Positions 12,311-20,328 of a stretch of DNA of 64,000 nucleotides are shown here, one piece after another. The notes under the pieces are model-generated. The model was not told where the DNA came from and searched no databases. It saw nothing but the letters and a program-made list of their open reading frames with translations. Source of the DNA: Paraglaciecola mesophila (GTDB taxonomy: Bacteria; Pseudomonadota; Gammaproteobacteria; Enterobacterales; Alteromonadaceae); assembly GCF_009906955.1 (NCBI RefSeq), contig NZ_CP047656.1:1240001-1304000 (forward strand), read 5' to 3'. The stretch's first letter is position 1. Each line of letters opens with the position of its first letter. Position numbers and translations under genes: made by a program.

Positions 12311-13483
12311 ATGCGAAACACCAAGACACTCTTATTAGCCATATTTAGCTGCTTCTCTCTTTCCTTTTTCTCTCATGCGGCGAGTGCAGCGGTTATCATA
12401 CCTGACGCACCCACCGTTTCAGCTAAGGGCTTTATTTTAGTTGATTATCAAACTGGCAAAGTGATTGCCGAACAAAACGCTGATATTCAAATTCCTCCCG
12501 CTAGTTTAACGAAGATGATGACCAGCTATGTGATTGGTAAGGAAATCGCCAACGGCAACATTAAAGACACCGACATGGTGACAATTTCTGAAAATGCATG
12601 GGCCAAAAATTTTCCTGATTCATCGAAAATGTTTATTGAAGTGGGTACACAGATTTCCGTAGCCGATTTAAATCGTGGCATTATTGTTCAATCAGGTAAT
12701 GACGCTTGTGTTGCTATGGCAGAGCATATTGCAGGCAGTGAAGATGCCTTCGCCAGTATGATGAACTTGCATGCTGAAAAACTAGGCATGACATCCACTC
12801 ACTTTGTAAACAGCCATGGTTTGCAAGACGCTGACCATTACACAACCCCACGAGACATGGCAACCCTAGCACGTGCACTCATTACTGACGTACCTAACGA
12901 ATATAAGGTATACAGCGAGAAAGAGTTTACTTACAACAACATAAAGCAATACAACCGTAATGGTTTGTTATGGGATAAAAGTCTGAACGTGGATGGAATT
13001 AAAACAGGCCATACATCAGATGCGGGCTACAGCTTGGTCTCTTCTGCTACCCAAGGAGACATGCGTTTAATCGCTGTGGTGATGGGTGCTGACAGCGAGC
13101 GTGCGCGTAAAGTTGAAAATAAAAAGCTACTTAAATATGGTTTTAGATTCTATGAAACCATTACCCCTTATCATGCGGGTGAGAGCTTCGTGTCGCACCG
13201 TATATTTATGGGTGACAAAGAGACCGTTGATCTTGGTATTTCTCAAGATACCCCCATTACCATCCCTCGTGGACAGAGCAAAAATTTAGAAGCTAATTTC
13301 GAACTGGATAAAAAGCTAGAAGCGCCGTTGGCGAAAGGCGAAGTGGTTGGAAAATTATTTTTGCAATTAGACGGTGAAGACGTCGCCGAATATCCTTTGG
13401 TTACATTACAAGAAGTCAACGAAGGTGGCATGATTGATCGCCTAGTAGATTTCGTTAAACTACAACTTGGCTTCGATAGCTAA
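12311..13483 (+). CDS. dacA: D-alanyl-D-alanine carboxypeptidase (PBP5 type)
   Basis: 390 residues, class C low-mass PBP that trims pentapeptide side chains in the periplasm. Signal peptide at residues 1-26 (LLLAIFSCFSLSFFSHAASA). Catalytic motifs: PASLTKMMT (SxxK), SGNDACVAM (SxN) and KTGHTSDAG (KTG). The C-terminal domain and amphipathic anchor end GGMIDRLVDFVKLQLGFDS, which tethers the enzyme to the inner membrane. GGTAGG lies just before the ATG. The 212 bases upstream, after rlpA, probably carry its own promoter. ybeD follows at 20 bases. Confidence 0.96.
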   Translation: MRNTKTLLLAIFSCFSLSFFSHAASAAVIIPDAPTVSAKGFILVDYQTGKVIAEQNADIQIPPASLTKMMTSYVIGKEIANGNIKDTDMVTISENAWAKNFPDSSKMFIEVGTQISVADLNRGIIVQSGNDACVAMAEHIAGSEDAFASMMNLHAEKLGMTSTHFVNSHGLQDADHYTTPRDMATLARALITDVPNEYKVYSEKEFTYNNIKQYNRNGLLWDKSLNVDGIKTGHTSDAGYSLVSSATQGDMRLIAVVMGADSERARKVENKKLLKYGFRFYETITPYHAGESFVSHRIFMGDKETVDLGISQDTPITIPRGQSKNLEANFELDKKLEAPLAKGEVVGKLFLQLDGEDVAEYPLVTLQEVNEGGMIDRLVDFVKLQLGFDS

Positions 13484-13503
13484 GACGTATTGAGCACATT
13501 ATT

Positions 13504-13767
13504 ATGCAAACTCAATTTGATAAATTACTCGATTTTCCCTGCCAGCAAACCTTTAAAGTAATGGGCGTTGCAGATGAAAAGCTACCTGATCAGGTAATAA
13601 ATTGTTTACAAAACCATGCACCGGGTGATTATTCTCCCAGTGTTAAACCAAGCTCTAAAGGTAACTACCACTCGCTGTCAATCAGTGTACGAGTGACAAG
13701 TAAAGAGCATATGGAAACCATCTACACTGAGCTTTCTAAGCTTGAATTAGTGCGCGTGGTTCTTTAA
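13504..13767 (+). CDS. ybeD: DUF493 family protein YbeD
   Basis: 87 residues, the length and pattern of YbeD (UPF0250/DUF493): LLDFPCQQTFKVMG, SSKGNYHSLSISVRV and a closing YTELSKLELVRVVL. It has an ACT-like ferredoxin fold of unknown exact role and lies between dacA and lipB in most gammaproteobacteria, as here. A Rho-independent terminator follows at 13783-13808. Confidence 0.95.
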   Translation: MQTQFDKLLDFPCQQTFKVMGVADEKLPDQVINCLQNHAPGDYSPSVKPSSKGNYHSLSISVRVTSKEHMETIYTELSKLELVRVVL

Positions 13768-13782
13768 GCGTTTTTTAGATCT

Positions 13783-13808
13783 AGCGCATCGTATGATGCG
13801 CTTTTCTT
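13783..13808 (+). terminator. Rho-independent terminator between ybeD and lipB
   Basis: An 8 bp perfect stem AGCGCATC / GATGCGCT with loop GTAT (13783-13802) is followed by TTTCTT. It closes the dacA-ybeD unit. lipB starts 20 bases later, so lipB-lipA must be made by read-through or by a promoter overlapping this hairpin. Confidence 0.75.
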
Positions 13809-13828
13809 AGACAGGACACCTATAAGGT

Positions 13829-14482
13829 TTGAACGACACCACCCCCGTTATTATTCGCCAGCTCGGCCGGCAACCATACCAGCCGATTTGGCAAGCCATG
13901 CAAGACTTTACTGACAATCGAGACGCTAACAGCCAAGACGAAATATGGTTAGTGGAACACGACCCTGTGTTTACCCAAGGCCAAGCGGGCAAAGAAGAAC
14001 ATCTACTCGCACCTGGTGATATTCCGGTGGTAAAAGTGGACCGTGGCGGGCAAGTCACCTATCACGGGCCTGGTCAGCAAATGATGTATGTTTTGCTAAA
14101 CTTAAAGCGTCACAATTTGGGTGTACGTACCTTGGTTAGCGCTTTGGAAAACTGCATTGTTGAGACCCTAAAAGAGTACGCGATTGATGCCTATCCAAGA
14201 GCAGATGCGCCAGGGGTATATGTAGATAGCAAAAAAGTATGTTCTATCGGCTTACGCATTCGCCGCGGTTGTTCATTTCATGGGCTCGCTTTGAACGTGA
14301 ATATGGACTTAGCGCCCTTTGAGCGAATTAATCCTTGTGGTTATGCTGGCCTAGAAATGGTAGATTGCACCCAATTAGGCGGACCAGACGCATTATCTGT
14401 TGCTGGCCCAGCCATCGCCGACAAATTATGTTCATTGCTTGGTATTGCAAGCGTCGAAAACAAAGAAGGTTTTGATGAGTAA
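13829..14482 (+). CDS. lipB: lipoyl(octanoyl) transferase
   Basis: 217 residues. Moves octanoate from acyl carrier protein to lipoyl domains. It starts at a TTG (13829); the N-terminus [20 protein letters not shown] aligns from memory with E. coli LipB, which also begins at a rare start. Motifs: [70 protein letters not shown]. The catalytic Lys of the family corresponds to SKKVCSIGL and the Cys to NPCG. AGGA lies 13 bases before the TTG and AAGG almost abuts it, so the start is plausible but weakly marked. It overlaps lipA by 8 bases. Confidence 0.95.
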   Translation: MNDTTPVIIRQLGRQPYQPIWQAMQDFTDNRDANSQDEIWLVEHDPVFTQGQAGKEEHLLAPGDIPVVKVDRGGQVTYHGPGQQMMYVLLNLKRHNLGVRTLVSALENCIVETLKEYAIDAYPRADAPGVYVDSKKVCSIGLRIRRGCSFHGLALNVNMDLAPFERINPCGYAGLEMVDCTQLGGPDALSVAGPAIADKLCSLLGIASVENKEGFDE

Positions 14483-15437
14483 CGCACGTCCACAAGCCGG
14501 AGTTAAACTTCGGGATGATGAAAAAGTTAAACATATTCCGATCACTATCATGCCTACTGAAAAGGCGGAAATGCTGCGCAAACCTGATTGGATAAAAATT
14601 CGTCTACCTCGCACCACAGATCGTATTGATCACATTAAAAAGACATTACGTAAAAACAACTTGCACTCAGTCTGCGAGGAAGCAAGCTGCCCTAACCTAG
14701 CGGAGTGTTTTAATCACGGTACTGCCACCTTTATGATTCTAGGTGATATTTGCACCCGTCGTTGTCCGTTTTGTGATGTCGCTCACGGTAAACCGTTACC
14801 GCCAAGTGCAGAAGAGCCAATTAAATTAGCTAAAACCATTGCCGAAATGCAGCTTAAATATGTGGTTATCACCTCGGTTGACCGAGATGATCTGCGTGAC
14901 GGCGGTGCTCAGCATTTTGTTGATTGCATCAATGCAATTCGCGAACACAGTCCAAGCACCAAAATTGAAGTATTGGTACCTGATTTTCGTGGCCGCATGG
15001 ACAAAGCTCTCGAGATATTAAAAAATGGCGTGCCAGATGTGTTTAATCACAACTTGGAAACCATTCCACGTTTGTACCGCGAATGTCGCCCTGGTGCGAA
15101 TTACCAGTGGTCTCTTGATTTATTGAAAAAATTTAAAGAACAGCACCCTGATATTCCCACCAAATCAGGCTTAATGATGGGCATGGGTGAAAACAAAGAA
15201 GAAATTGCTGAAGTACTTAAAGACTTACGCGCACACAATGTTGAGATGCTTACCCTAGGTCAGTATTTACAACCTAGTAAGCATCACTTCCCGTTGAAAC
15301 GTTATGTACATCCAACTGAGTTTGACGAGCTAGGTGAAATCGCTAAAGAAATCGGCTTTACTCATGCGGCTTGCGGGCCCATGGTACGTTCCAGCTACCA
15401 TGCAGATAAACAAGCAGCCGGCGTTGAAGTTAAATAA
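14475..15437 (+). CDS. lipA: lipoyl synthase (radical SAM)
   Basis: 320 residues from ATG 14475; the frame extends upstream to 14400 inside lipB, which I reject. LipA inserts two sulfurs into octanoyl groups. It carries the auxiliary cluster cysteines in [12 protein letters not shown] (CX4CX5C) and the radical-SAM motif CTRRCPFC (CX3CX2C). Other family segments are [27 protein letters not shown] and [14 protein letters not shown]. It ends the block and is followed by a strong terminator. Confidence 0.97.
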   Translation: MSNARPQAGVKLRDDEKVKHIPITIMPTEKAEMLRKPDWIKIRLPRTTDRIDHIKKTLRKNNLHSVCEEASCPNLAECFNHGTATFMILGDICTRRCPFCDVAHGKPLPPSAEEPIKLAKTIAEMQLKYVVITSVDRDDLRDGGAQHFVDCINAIREHSPSTKIEVLVPDFRGRMDKALEILKNGVPDVFNHNLETIPRLYRECRPGANYQWSLDLLKKFKEQHPDIPTKSGLMMGMGENKEEIAEVLKDLRAHNVEMLTLGQYLQPSKHHFPLKRYVHPTEFDELGEIAKEIGFTHAACGPMVRSSYHADKQAAGVEVK

Positions 15438-15473
15438 TCACAACGCTGCGTTTTAATGCCACCAAAGATGAAT

Positions 15474-15508
15474 AAACAAAACTCGCCAACCGGCGAGTTT
15501 TTTGTTTC
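15474..15508 (+). terminator. Rho-independent terminator after lipA
   Basis: Stem ACTCGCC / GGCGAGT (15481-15487 and 15492-15498) with loop AACC is flanked by AAACAAA before and TTTTTGTTT after, so the helix can extend and the T-tract is clear. It lies 37 bases after the lipA stop. Confidence 0.85.
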
Positions 15509-15758
15509 TATTGCAATATTCATCGCGAACAAATAATAATGGGGATGGTATAAATACACCAGTCTCACTTCTATACTGCTTATTTCTGCGTGACCTCTGT
15601 TAGTTTCACCTTAACAACAGCGGGATGATAGATGTCTGTTACGGCAACCTAAAATTAGGGGAGTAGAATAATCTAGACCGCTGTGATACTGATGTAGCCT
15701 AAACCAAATGGCCCATTAAAAATGCTTGCAAGAAGCGATAACAATCGGAGCGTGACAA
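15509..15758. other. gap between lipA terminator and small gene
   Basis: About 250 bases with no coding frame and no RNA that I recognise. It probably holds the promoter of the 93-residue gene at 15759; I could not pick a convincing -35/-10 pair. Confidence 0.4.
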
Positions 15759-16040
15759 ATGAATGTAGACAAAGCACACAAGCGAATCGAAAAACGGGTG
15801 AAACGCGGGTTTCAGGGTTACCCCATGATCAGCATTCAATACTTTGGCCAAAGCAGCGAGTTGGCAAGCAAGGTGGAAGTCAGCTTTATTGAACAAGAGA
15901 GCGCGCCTGCGATGGCTGAGAGTTTTAGTAGCAGCACCGATATTCGACAAGATGAAACGGTACAGACCACCATTATAAAAATCATTGATAGAGTAGACGC
16001 AAAAACAGTCACCGTGGCTGAAACCGTGCTACCGCTGTGA
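15759..16040 (+). CDS. conserved hypothetical protein, 93 residues
   Basis: A small soluble protein starting MNVDKAHKRIEKRVKRGFQG with a basic helical N-terminus, then YPMISIQYFGQSSELASKVE and a C-terminal half that reads as beta strands (QTTIIKIIDRVDAKTVTVA). CGGAG lies about 12 bases before the ATG. No signal peptide or membrane segment. I do not recognise a family with known function. It stands alone between the lipA terminator and the cupin gene. Confidence 0.6.
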   Translation: MNVDKAHKRIEKRVKRGFQGYPMISIQYFGQSSELASKVEVSFIEQESAPAMAESFSSSTDIRQDETVQTTIIKIIDRVDAKTVTVAETVLPL

Positions 16041-16098
16041 CCCCCAGAGACTTTTTACACGCAACGACCCCAACCTTAAATAGAGACTTGATACCAAT

Positions 16099-16749
16099 AT
16101 GCTACGCAAACTCGCTTTGAAGAGCACAACAATCACTAAAGGCAAAGTGAACACCTTACTAATGATCTGCACTATGGCAGTAGCCGTTACACTTAACCCG
16201 AGTTACGTTAGCGCCAATCCTCTCGCGCCTACATTGAGCAAAGAACAGGTTATAGAGCAACTCAATTTATCTCATCATTTTGAAGGCGGTTACTTCCGTC
16301 AAACATTCAAAGCAAACCATAGAGACAAAGTAACAACAAAGCGTGGAGAGCGCGTCACAATGACGGCGATTTTCTACATGCTGACTGACGACAACAACAT
16401 TGATCATTTTCACACCAAGTATTCAGACGGCATTGAGTTTTATCATATGGGAGCCCCGATTACCTACCACATGATATACCCTGATGGGCGTTACGAGAAA
16501 GTCGTCGTCGGCCCAGATATCCAAAACGGTCAGCAATTGCAACTCCCAGTACCTGGCGGCACATACAAAGCGGCTGAATTGCCCTCAGGCGCATACGGAT
16601 TAGTCAGTGAAGCTGTGTCTCCAGGTTGGGAAAAAGAAGACATGATAGAGGTAAGCCAAGAGGAGCTTCTTGAAAAATTTCCTCAACATAAAGCGATAAT
16701 AAAACGTTTGGCGAATAAGGGAGCCCATTATACCAATTCCATTAAATAA
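16099..16749 (+). CDS. exported cupin-fold protein (DUF985/cupin_5)
   Basis: 216 residues. An N-terminal hydrophobic segment LLMICTMAVAVTLNPSYVSA suggests export. The rest is a DUF985 cupin: LNLSHHFEGGYFRQTFKA, TAIFYMLTDDNN, DHFHTKYSDGIEFYHMGAP, VVGPDIQNGQQLQLPVPGGTYKA and YGLVSEAVSPGWEKEDM. Its histidines could bind metal; the family's reaction is not known. Most DUF985 proteins are cytoplasmic, so export is notable. The last five codons and the stop (TNSIK, end) are supplied by the left end of the structured repeat starting at 16731, so the native C-terminus was probably different. Confidence 0.75.
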   Translation: MLRKLALKSTTITKGKVNTLLMICTMAVAVTLNPSYVSANPLAPTLSKEQVIEQLNLSHHFEGGYFRQTFKANHRDKVTTKRGERVTMTAIFYMLTDDNNIDHFHTKYSDGIEFYHMGAPITYHMIYPDGRYEKVVVGPDIQNGQQLQLPVPGGTYKAAELPSGAYGLVSEAVSPGWEKEDMIEVSQEELLEKFPQHKAIIKRLANKGAHYTNSIK

Positions 16750-16993
16750 TTAACCACTCAGCGAAAATTTAAAAGGACTTAATCAAGGCGCTTAAATGAA
16801 GTAATAGTGGTGCTCTTTCGAGTTTAAGCAACACAGAGTAAGTCCTTTTAAAATTCGCCCGAAGGGAATTCCCCAGCGGGTTTTGCACTACGTTCTCGGT
16901 ATTTGAAAGGGAACAACCATTACTACACACCGACGCCTTGTTCAAAACCCGCTGGATGAATTCTGAGAGGCCAATTATTTAATGGAATTGGTA
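16731..16993. mobile_element. structured 263 bp repeat, copy 1, with terminal inverted repeats
   Basis: Begins TACCAATTCCATTAAATAAT and ends with its reverse complement (21 perfect bases, then CC and CTCAG also pair). Inside are nested helices: GCGAA..TTTAAAAGGACTTA with TAAGTCCTTTTAAA..TTCGC; an inner hairpin GCTTAAA / TTTAAGC; and GAATTC..CCAGCGGGTTTTG with CAAAACCCGCTGG..GAATTC. TA precedes and follows the TACC/GGTA ends. No ORF of its own. Copy 2 lies 314 bases downstream in the same orientation, with diverged sequence but equivalent pairing. Non-autonomous (MITE-like) element or structured RNA; which one is open. Confidence 0.8.
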
Positions 16994-17019
16994 TAAGTCA
17001 GCAGTCAATCCCGTTACGC

Positions 17020-17610
17020 CTAGTCACCTGCTATAACTGAAAAAGTGAGTTGGCAGTCAATGTGTTTGAGCAACTTGTTTACAACCAGTGGTACAGCAAC
17101 CAGCTGGTTGGGTTGTTCAAGTTTAGCGACAATATGGATATCACACTGGGCTATATCGATTTGTTGGCGAACGAAAAATATATTTAATTCGTCAAATATG
17201 TGCTCACACAATTTAACACTGCCGACAAATCGCCCTTCCCTCTTTGATGCTGAATAATAAGCGCCATCGACTTCTTTTTGCAGCGTAAACGCCTGCATTT
17301 TGTTTAATACCATTCCACGTTAATAAGTGATCACTCAGCGAGAGTTTAAAAGGGCTTAAACAAGGCGCATGACTGAATGAATAGTTGTTCTCTTTCGAAG
17401 TCATGCAACGCAGTGTAAGCCCTTTTAAAACTCGCCTGCAAGGAATGCCCCAGCGGCTTTTGCTCTGCGTTCTCACTATTAGAAAGGGAGCAACCATTAC
17501 TACATAGCGACGCCTTAATCAAAAACCGCTGGACGCATTCTGAGGAGGCCACTTATTAATGCGGATTGGTATGAATCTAAAAACCGAAATGTTGCACTAG
17601 GTTTGCTCAT
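17020..17610 (-). pseudogene. small gene of unknown function split by repeat copy 2
   Basis: On the reverse strand GAGGT precedes an ATG at 17610 that reads MSKPSATFRFLDS up to 17572, exactly where repeat copy 2 begins. Read through the repeat, the frame stops within 20 codons. Beyond the repeat the same phase resumes at 17307 with LNKMQAFTLQKEVDGAYYSA and runs to a stop at 17020. Removing 17308-17571 joins the two parts in frame into 108 residues. The tail DIHIVAKLEQPNQLVAVPLV looks like a real folded protein. An ATG inside the repeat end (17313) could still start the C-terminal piece of 97 residues. Family not recognised. Confidence 0.65.
17308..17571. mobile_element. structured 264 bp repeat, copy 2, with terminal inverted repeats
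   Basis: Same layout as copy 1: it starts TACCATTCCACGTTAATAAG and ends with an imperfect inverted copy (ATTAATAAGTGGCC strand reversed). Helices are kept while bases differ: GCGAG..TTTAAAAGGGCTTA / TAAGCCCTTTTAAA..CTCGC, inner hairpin GCATGACT / AGTCATGC in place of GCTTAAA / TTTAAGC, and GAATGC / GCATTC in place of GAATTC / GAATTC. It interrupts the small reverse-strand gene at 17020-17610. Several short frames cross it but none looks coding. Confidence 0.8.
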
Positions 17611-17703
17611 TATTTACCTCTTTTCTGCATGTGAATATACCGGTGCAGTCATGTCATATCTGGCTAAACATTGGCAGCATAAGGTACAGCATCGTTGATA
17701 GCT

Positions 17704-18756
17704 TTAGGCGGCAATAACGCTATTACGGCCGTTATTTTTCGCCTGATATAGGCCAACGTCAGCGCGACCTAATAAAGAGTCAAGGGAATCACTAGGTACA
17801 TATTGCGCCACACCTACACTTATCGTTAGCGCATGACCGGAGATAACCTGCTTGGCAATGTCTTCGCGTATACGCTGTGCAAGCTGCATTGCTTTTTCAA
17901 GTGATGTGGTAGCACATAATACAACAAACTCTTCTCCACCCCAGCGAGCGACCACATCTTCTTCACGCATGAGTTCTTGCAGCTTTTTGGCTAGCACTCG
18001 CAGCACCTTGTCACCTTCAAAATGACCATATTGATCGTTAATTTTTTTGAAGTGGTCAACATCCAATAACATTACACTTAGTGGGTGCTGCTCATCGACC
18101 TTTGAGAGTAAAGTTATCAAGGTGCTTTCTAATTTTTCTCTGTTGAATAAGCCAGTTAACTTATCCGTCTCCGCCAATTGTAAAATCTCAGTGTTTCTAA
18201 TCGCCAATGTGTTGTAAGCAGACGAGCGAGCCTGTTCATAGAAACGAAAGAGCAGTATATGCGCGACGCTCACCTCTATCACATTCAGTAGTGAGCCAAA
18301 TGCAAAATACCCAGGCTGCTGCGTTTCCATTTGTTTATAAACGACAAGCACACAAATAAAAAAGGTAAAGGTACTGACCGCCGTTCCAAACTTTCGCCCC
18401 AATAAGAAAAAAGCAAAAGGTGGGACTAGGGTTGCCCAATAAAGCGAGTGAGAATACCCCTTTGCGGAAGTAACAAACAACAAAATGAGCGCGGTCACCA
18501 TGATAGTCACCGCCCACGAGGCAACCGTTACATTACCTGTTGCTCTAAACCATGCAAAAATCCCTAGTGAAAATAGCAGCCCAGTGCCATCTAACAAGGC
18601 TAAGGAAAAATTACTGAACGTCACAATATTAATGATGGTAAGGAGCAAGAAATAACTCGTCGTCACAAGCAGCGCATAGGAAATTAAGCGCGTACGCCAA
18701 TAATCCGTATGGTCACAAGGATATTGAGGGAACTCTTTAAACCAAAATCTCAGCAT
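17704..18756 (-). CDS. membrane diguanylate cyclase (GGDEF)
   Basis: 350 residues. The first 180 hold five or six hydrophobic segments (about residues 25-45, 52-72, 80-97, 104-120, 125-142, 155-172), then a GGDEF domain: TDKLTGLFNREKLE, LDVDHFKKINDQYGH, and the active loop GGEEF at residues 273-277. An RxxD product-inhibition site, REED at 264-267, lies five residues before it. So it should make c-di-GMP and be feedback-inhibited. The membrane part resembles simple multi-pass sensors without named ligand. Third in line after ppnP and the 115-residue gene (gaps of 35 and 22 bases). Confidence 0.93.
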   Translation of the reverse strand: MLRFWFKEFPQYPCDHTDYWRTRLISYALLVTTSYFLLLTIINIVTFSNFSLALLDGTGLLFSLGIFAWFRATGNVTVASWAVTIMVTALILLFVTSAKGYSHSLYWATLVPPFAFFLLGRKFGTAVSTFTFFICVLVVYKQMETQQPGYFAFGSLLNVIEVSVAHILLFRFYEQARSSAYNTLAIRNTEILQLAETDKLTGLFNREKLESTLITLLSKVDEQHPLSVMLLDVDHFKKINDQYGHFEGDKVLRVLAKKLQELMREEDVVARWGGEEFVVLCATTSLEKAMQLAQRIREDIAKQVISGHALTISVGVAQYVPSDSLDSLLGRADVGLYQAKNNGRNSVIAA

Positions 18757-18778
18757 AATTTTCTGTGGCCAAATGGTT

Positions 18779-19126
18779 TTAATGTAGTTTTAAACGCTGC
18801 TGCCAATTACCGTTATTCTGTGCTTCACAGGCTTGCTCGCTGTCATAACGTACGTGATGTCGGGCATCTTTTAGCTTGATCCCAACTTTGAGTAGCTGAC
18901 CTTGGATCTGGCGACGCAAGTACACATCGAGTTGTTGCGCTTGGGCTTGCTCTATTGATGCTTGAGTATCAAACACGCAAATAACCGCTAAGCTGCCCGG
19001 AAAACGATCGTAGCTGGCTGTATGTGTGATCCACTCAAAGCCAGGCACTGCCTGTTTGGCTTGCTCACAAACGATTGTCAGCGCTTTAATCACATTGTTA
19101 TCTAGCTTCTTAACCGTTTTTTGCAT
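18779..19126 (-). CDS. conserved hypothetical protein, 115 residues
   Basis: Starts MQKTVKKLDNNVIKALTIVC and contains AVPGFEWITHTASYDRFPGS, LAVICVFDT and IKLKDARHHVRYDSEQAC with a closing NWQQRL. Proteins like this occur in Shewanella, Vibrio and Pseudoalteromonas and are sometimes labelled Fis-family regulators, but I see no helix-turn-helix that would support that. Cytoplasmic by composition. Probably co-transcribed with ppnP upstream and the diguanylate cyclase downstream. Confidence 0.75.
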   Translation of the reverse strand: MQKTVKKLDNNVIKALTIVCEQAKQAVPGFEWITHTASYDRFPGSLAVICVFDTQASIEQAQAQQLDVYLRRQIQGQLLKVGIKLKDARHHVRYDSEQACEAQNNGNWQQRLKLH

Positions 19127-19161
19127 GTTATCTAAGGTCCAAACGTTTAGTCAGTTACCGA

Positions 19162-19443
19162 CTAAACGTAGTCGCAAAGGTATGCAGTATTAACAGATAC
19201 TTGCGCTTTAAATTTTACGTTTGCATCTACTGTAAACACTTGGCCGGCAGGGAATGTTTTCCATTCGGTTTCACCAGGCAATAAAACCGTCATCGCGCCG
19301 CTCACCACGCTCATGGTTTCGTGTTTTGATGTTGCAAATTCATACTCACCTGGAGCCATTACACCTAAAGTAGAATTGCCCACCGCTGTATCAAAAGCGA
19401 TAGATTTTACGTTACCTTCAAAATATTCATTTACGTTAAACAT
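19162..19443 (-). CDS. ppnP: pyrimidine/purine nucleoside phosphorylase (DUF1255)
   Basis: 93 residues, a small cupin matching YaiE/PpnP, which splits nucleosides with phosphate to free base and ribose 1-phosphate. Family sequence: [68 protein letters not shown] and the end TAYLCDYV. Ribosome site AGGAG precedes the ATG. First gene of a reverse-strand run that ends with the diguanylate cyclase. Confidence 0.95.
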   Translation of the reverse strand: MFNVNEYFEGNVKSIAFDTAVGNSTLGVMAPGEYEFATSKHETMSVVSGAMTVLLPGETEWKTFPAGQVFTVDANVKFKAQVSVNTAYLCDYV

Positions 19444-19590
19444 GCTTCTACTCCTGTTAGATTAATTTTTGCGGCGCTAATGTATCAGCTTTAACGTTTT
19501 CCTGCACAGTCAATAGTATGTTTTTCTTCAAAGTTTGCGCCCCTTCCATTACTCTTATGGTCCATTACACTCGAACGAAAACCGCCATTC

Positions 19591-20328
19591 ATGATCATTC
19601 AATCTCATCAAAACACCGTCTCTACCCCTAGCGGCGATATGCAAACCTCGATTTATCGGCCTATCGCTCAGGGCACTTACCCAAGCATTATTTTTTATTC
19701 TGAAATATTTCAAGAAACCGCACCGATTACGCGCAGTGCAAAACTGCTCGCAGGCCATGGTTTTGTTGTGTTAGTGCCTGAGGTTTTTCATGAATTAAAT
19801 CCCATGGGTACTGTACTTGCCTACGATGATGCAGGCAAAGATAAAGGCAACGCAGATAAATTTGCGAAGCCACTTGAGCAACACGACAGCGACACCCAAA
19901 GTATGCTTAACTTTATCGACACACAACCTTATTGTAACGGCAAAGTGGGCAGTATGGGTGTATGTATCGGCGGTCATCTCGCTTTTAGGGCGGCATTGAA
20001 TCCAAGAATTGATGGAGCGTTTTGTTTATATCCAACAGACATTCACTCAAACACTTTGCCTTGTAAACAAGGTAATGATTCATTGAGCCAGTGCGCTAAG
20101 ATCAGCGCTGAACTATGCATGATCTTTGGCAAACAAGATCCCCATGTCTCTCGCGAAGGCCGAGAGTTAATTAATAAGACAATGCAAGATCACAACCTCA
20201 ACTACACCTGGCATGAGTTAAATGCCCAACACGCCTTTATGCGTGATGAAGGAGAAAGGTATGACCCTGCATTAGCCATTCATTGCTACCAAATGGCTAT
20301 TCAAATGTTTCAACGCTGCCTCAGCTAA
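19591..20328 (+). CDS. dienelactone hydrolase family protein
   Basis: 245 residues, alpha/beta hydrolase of the DLH type. The catalytic triad is visible: Cys125 in GVCIGGH, Asp183 in GKQDPHV and His214 in NAQHAFMRDEG. N-terminal segment TPSGDMQTSIYRPIAQG and PSIIFYSEIF are typical of carboxymethylenebutenolidase homologues. No signal peptide, so cytoplasmic. The real substrate is unknown, since no aromatic-degradation genes lie nearby. The next gene starts on the base after its stop. Confidence 0.88.
   Translation: MIIQSHQNTVSTPSGDMQTSIYRPIAQGTYPSIIFYSEIFQETAPITRSAKLLAGHGFVVLVPEVFHELNPMGTVLAYDDAGKDKGNADKFAKPLEQHDSDTQSMLNFIDTQPYCNGKVGSMGVCIGGHLAFRAALNPRIDGAFCLYPTDIHSNTLPCKQGNDSLSQCAKISAELCMIFGKQDPHVSREGRELINKTMQDHNLNYTWHELNAQHAFMRDEGERYDPALAIHCYQMAIQMFQRCLS

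Noticed and set aside
17213..17552. Reverse-strand frames crossing repeat copy 2
   Set aside because: They consist mainly of the repeat itself, lack ribosome sites and overlap the better-supported split gene.
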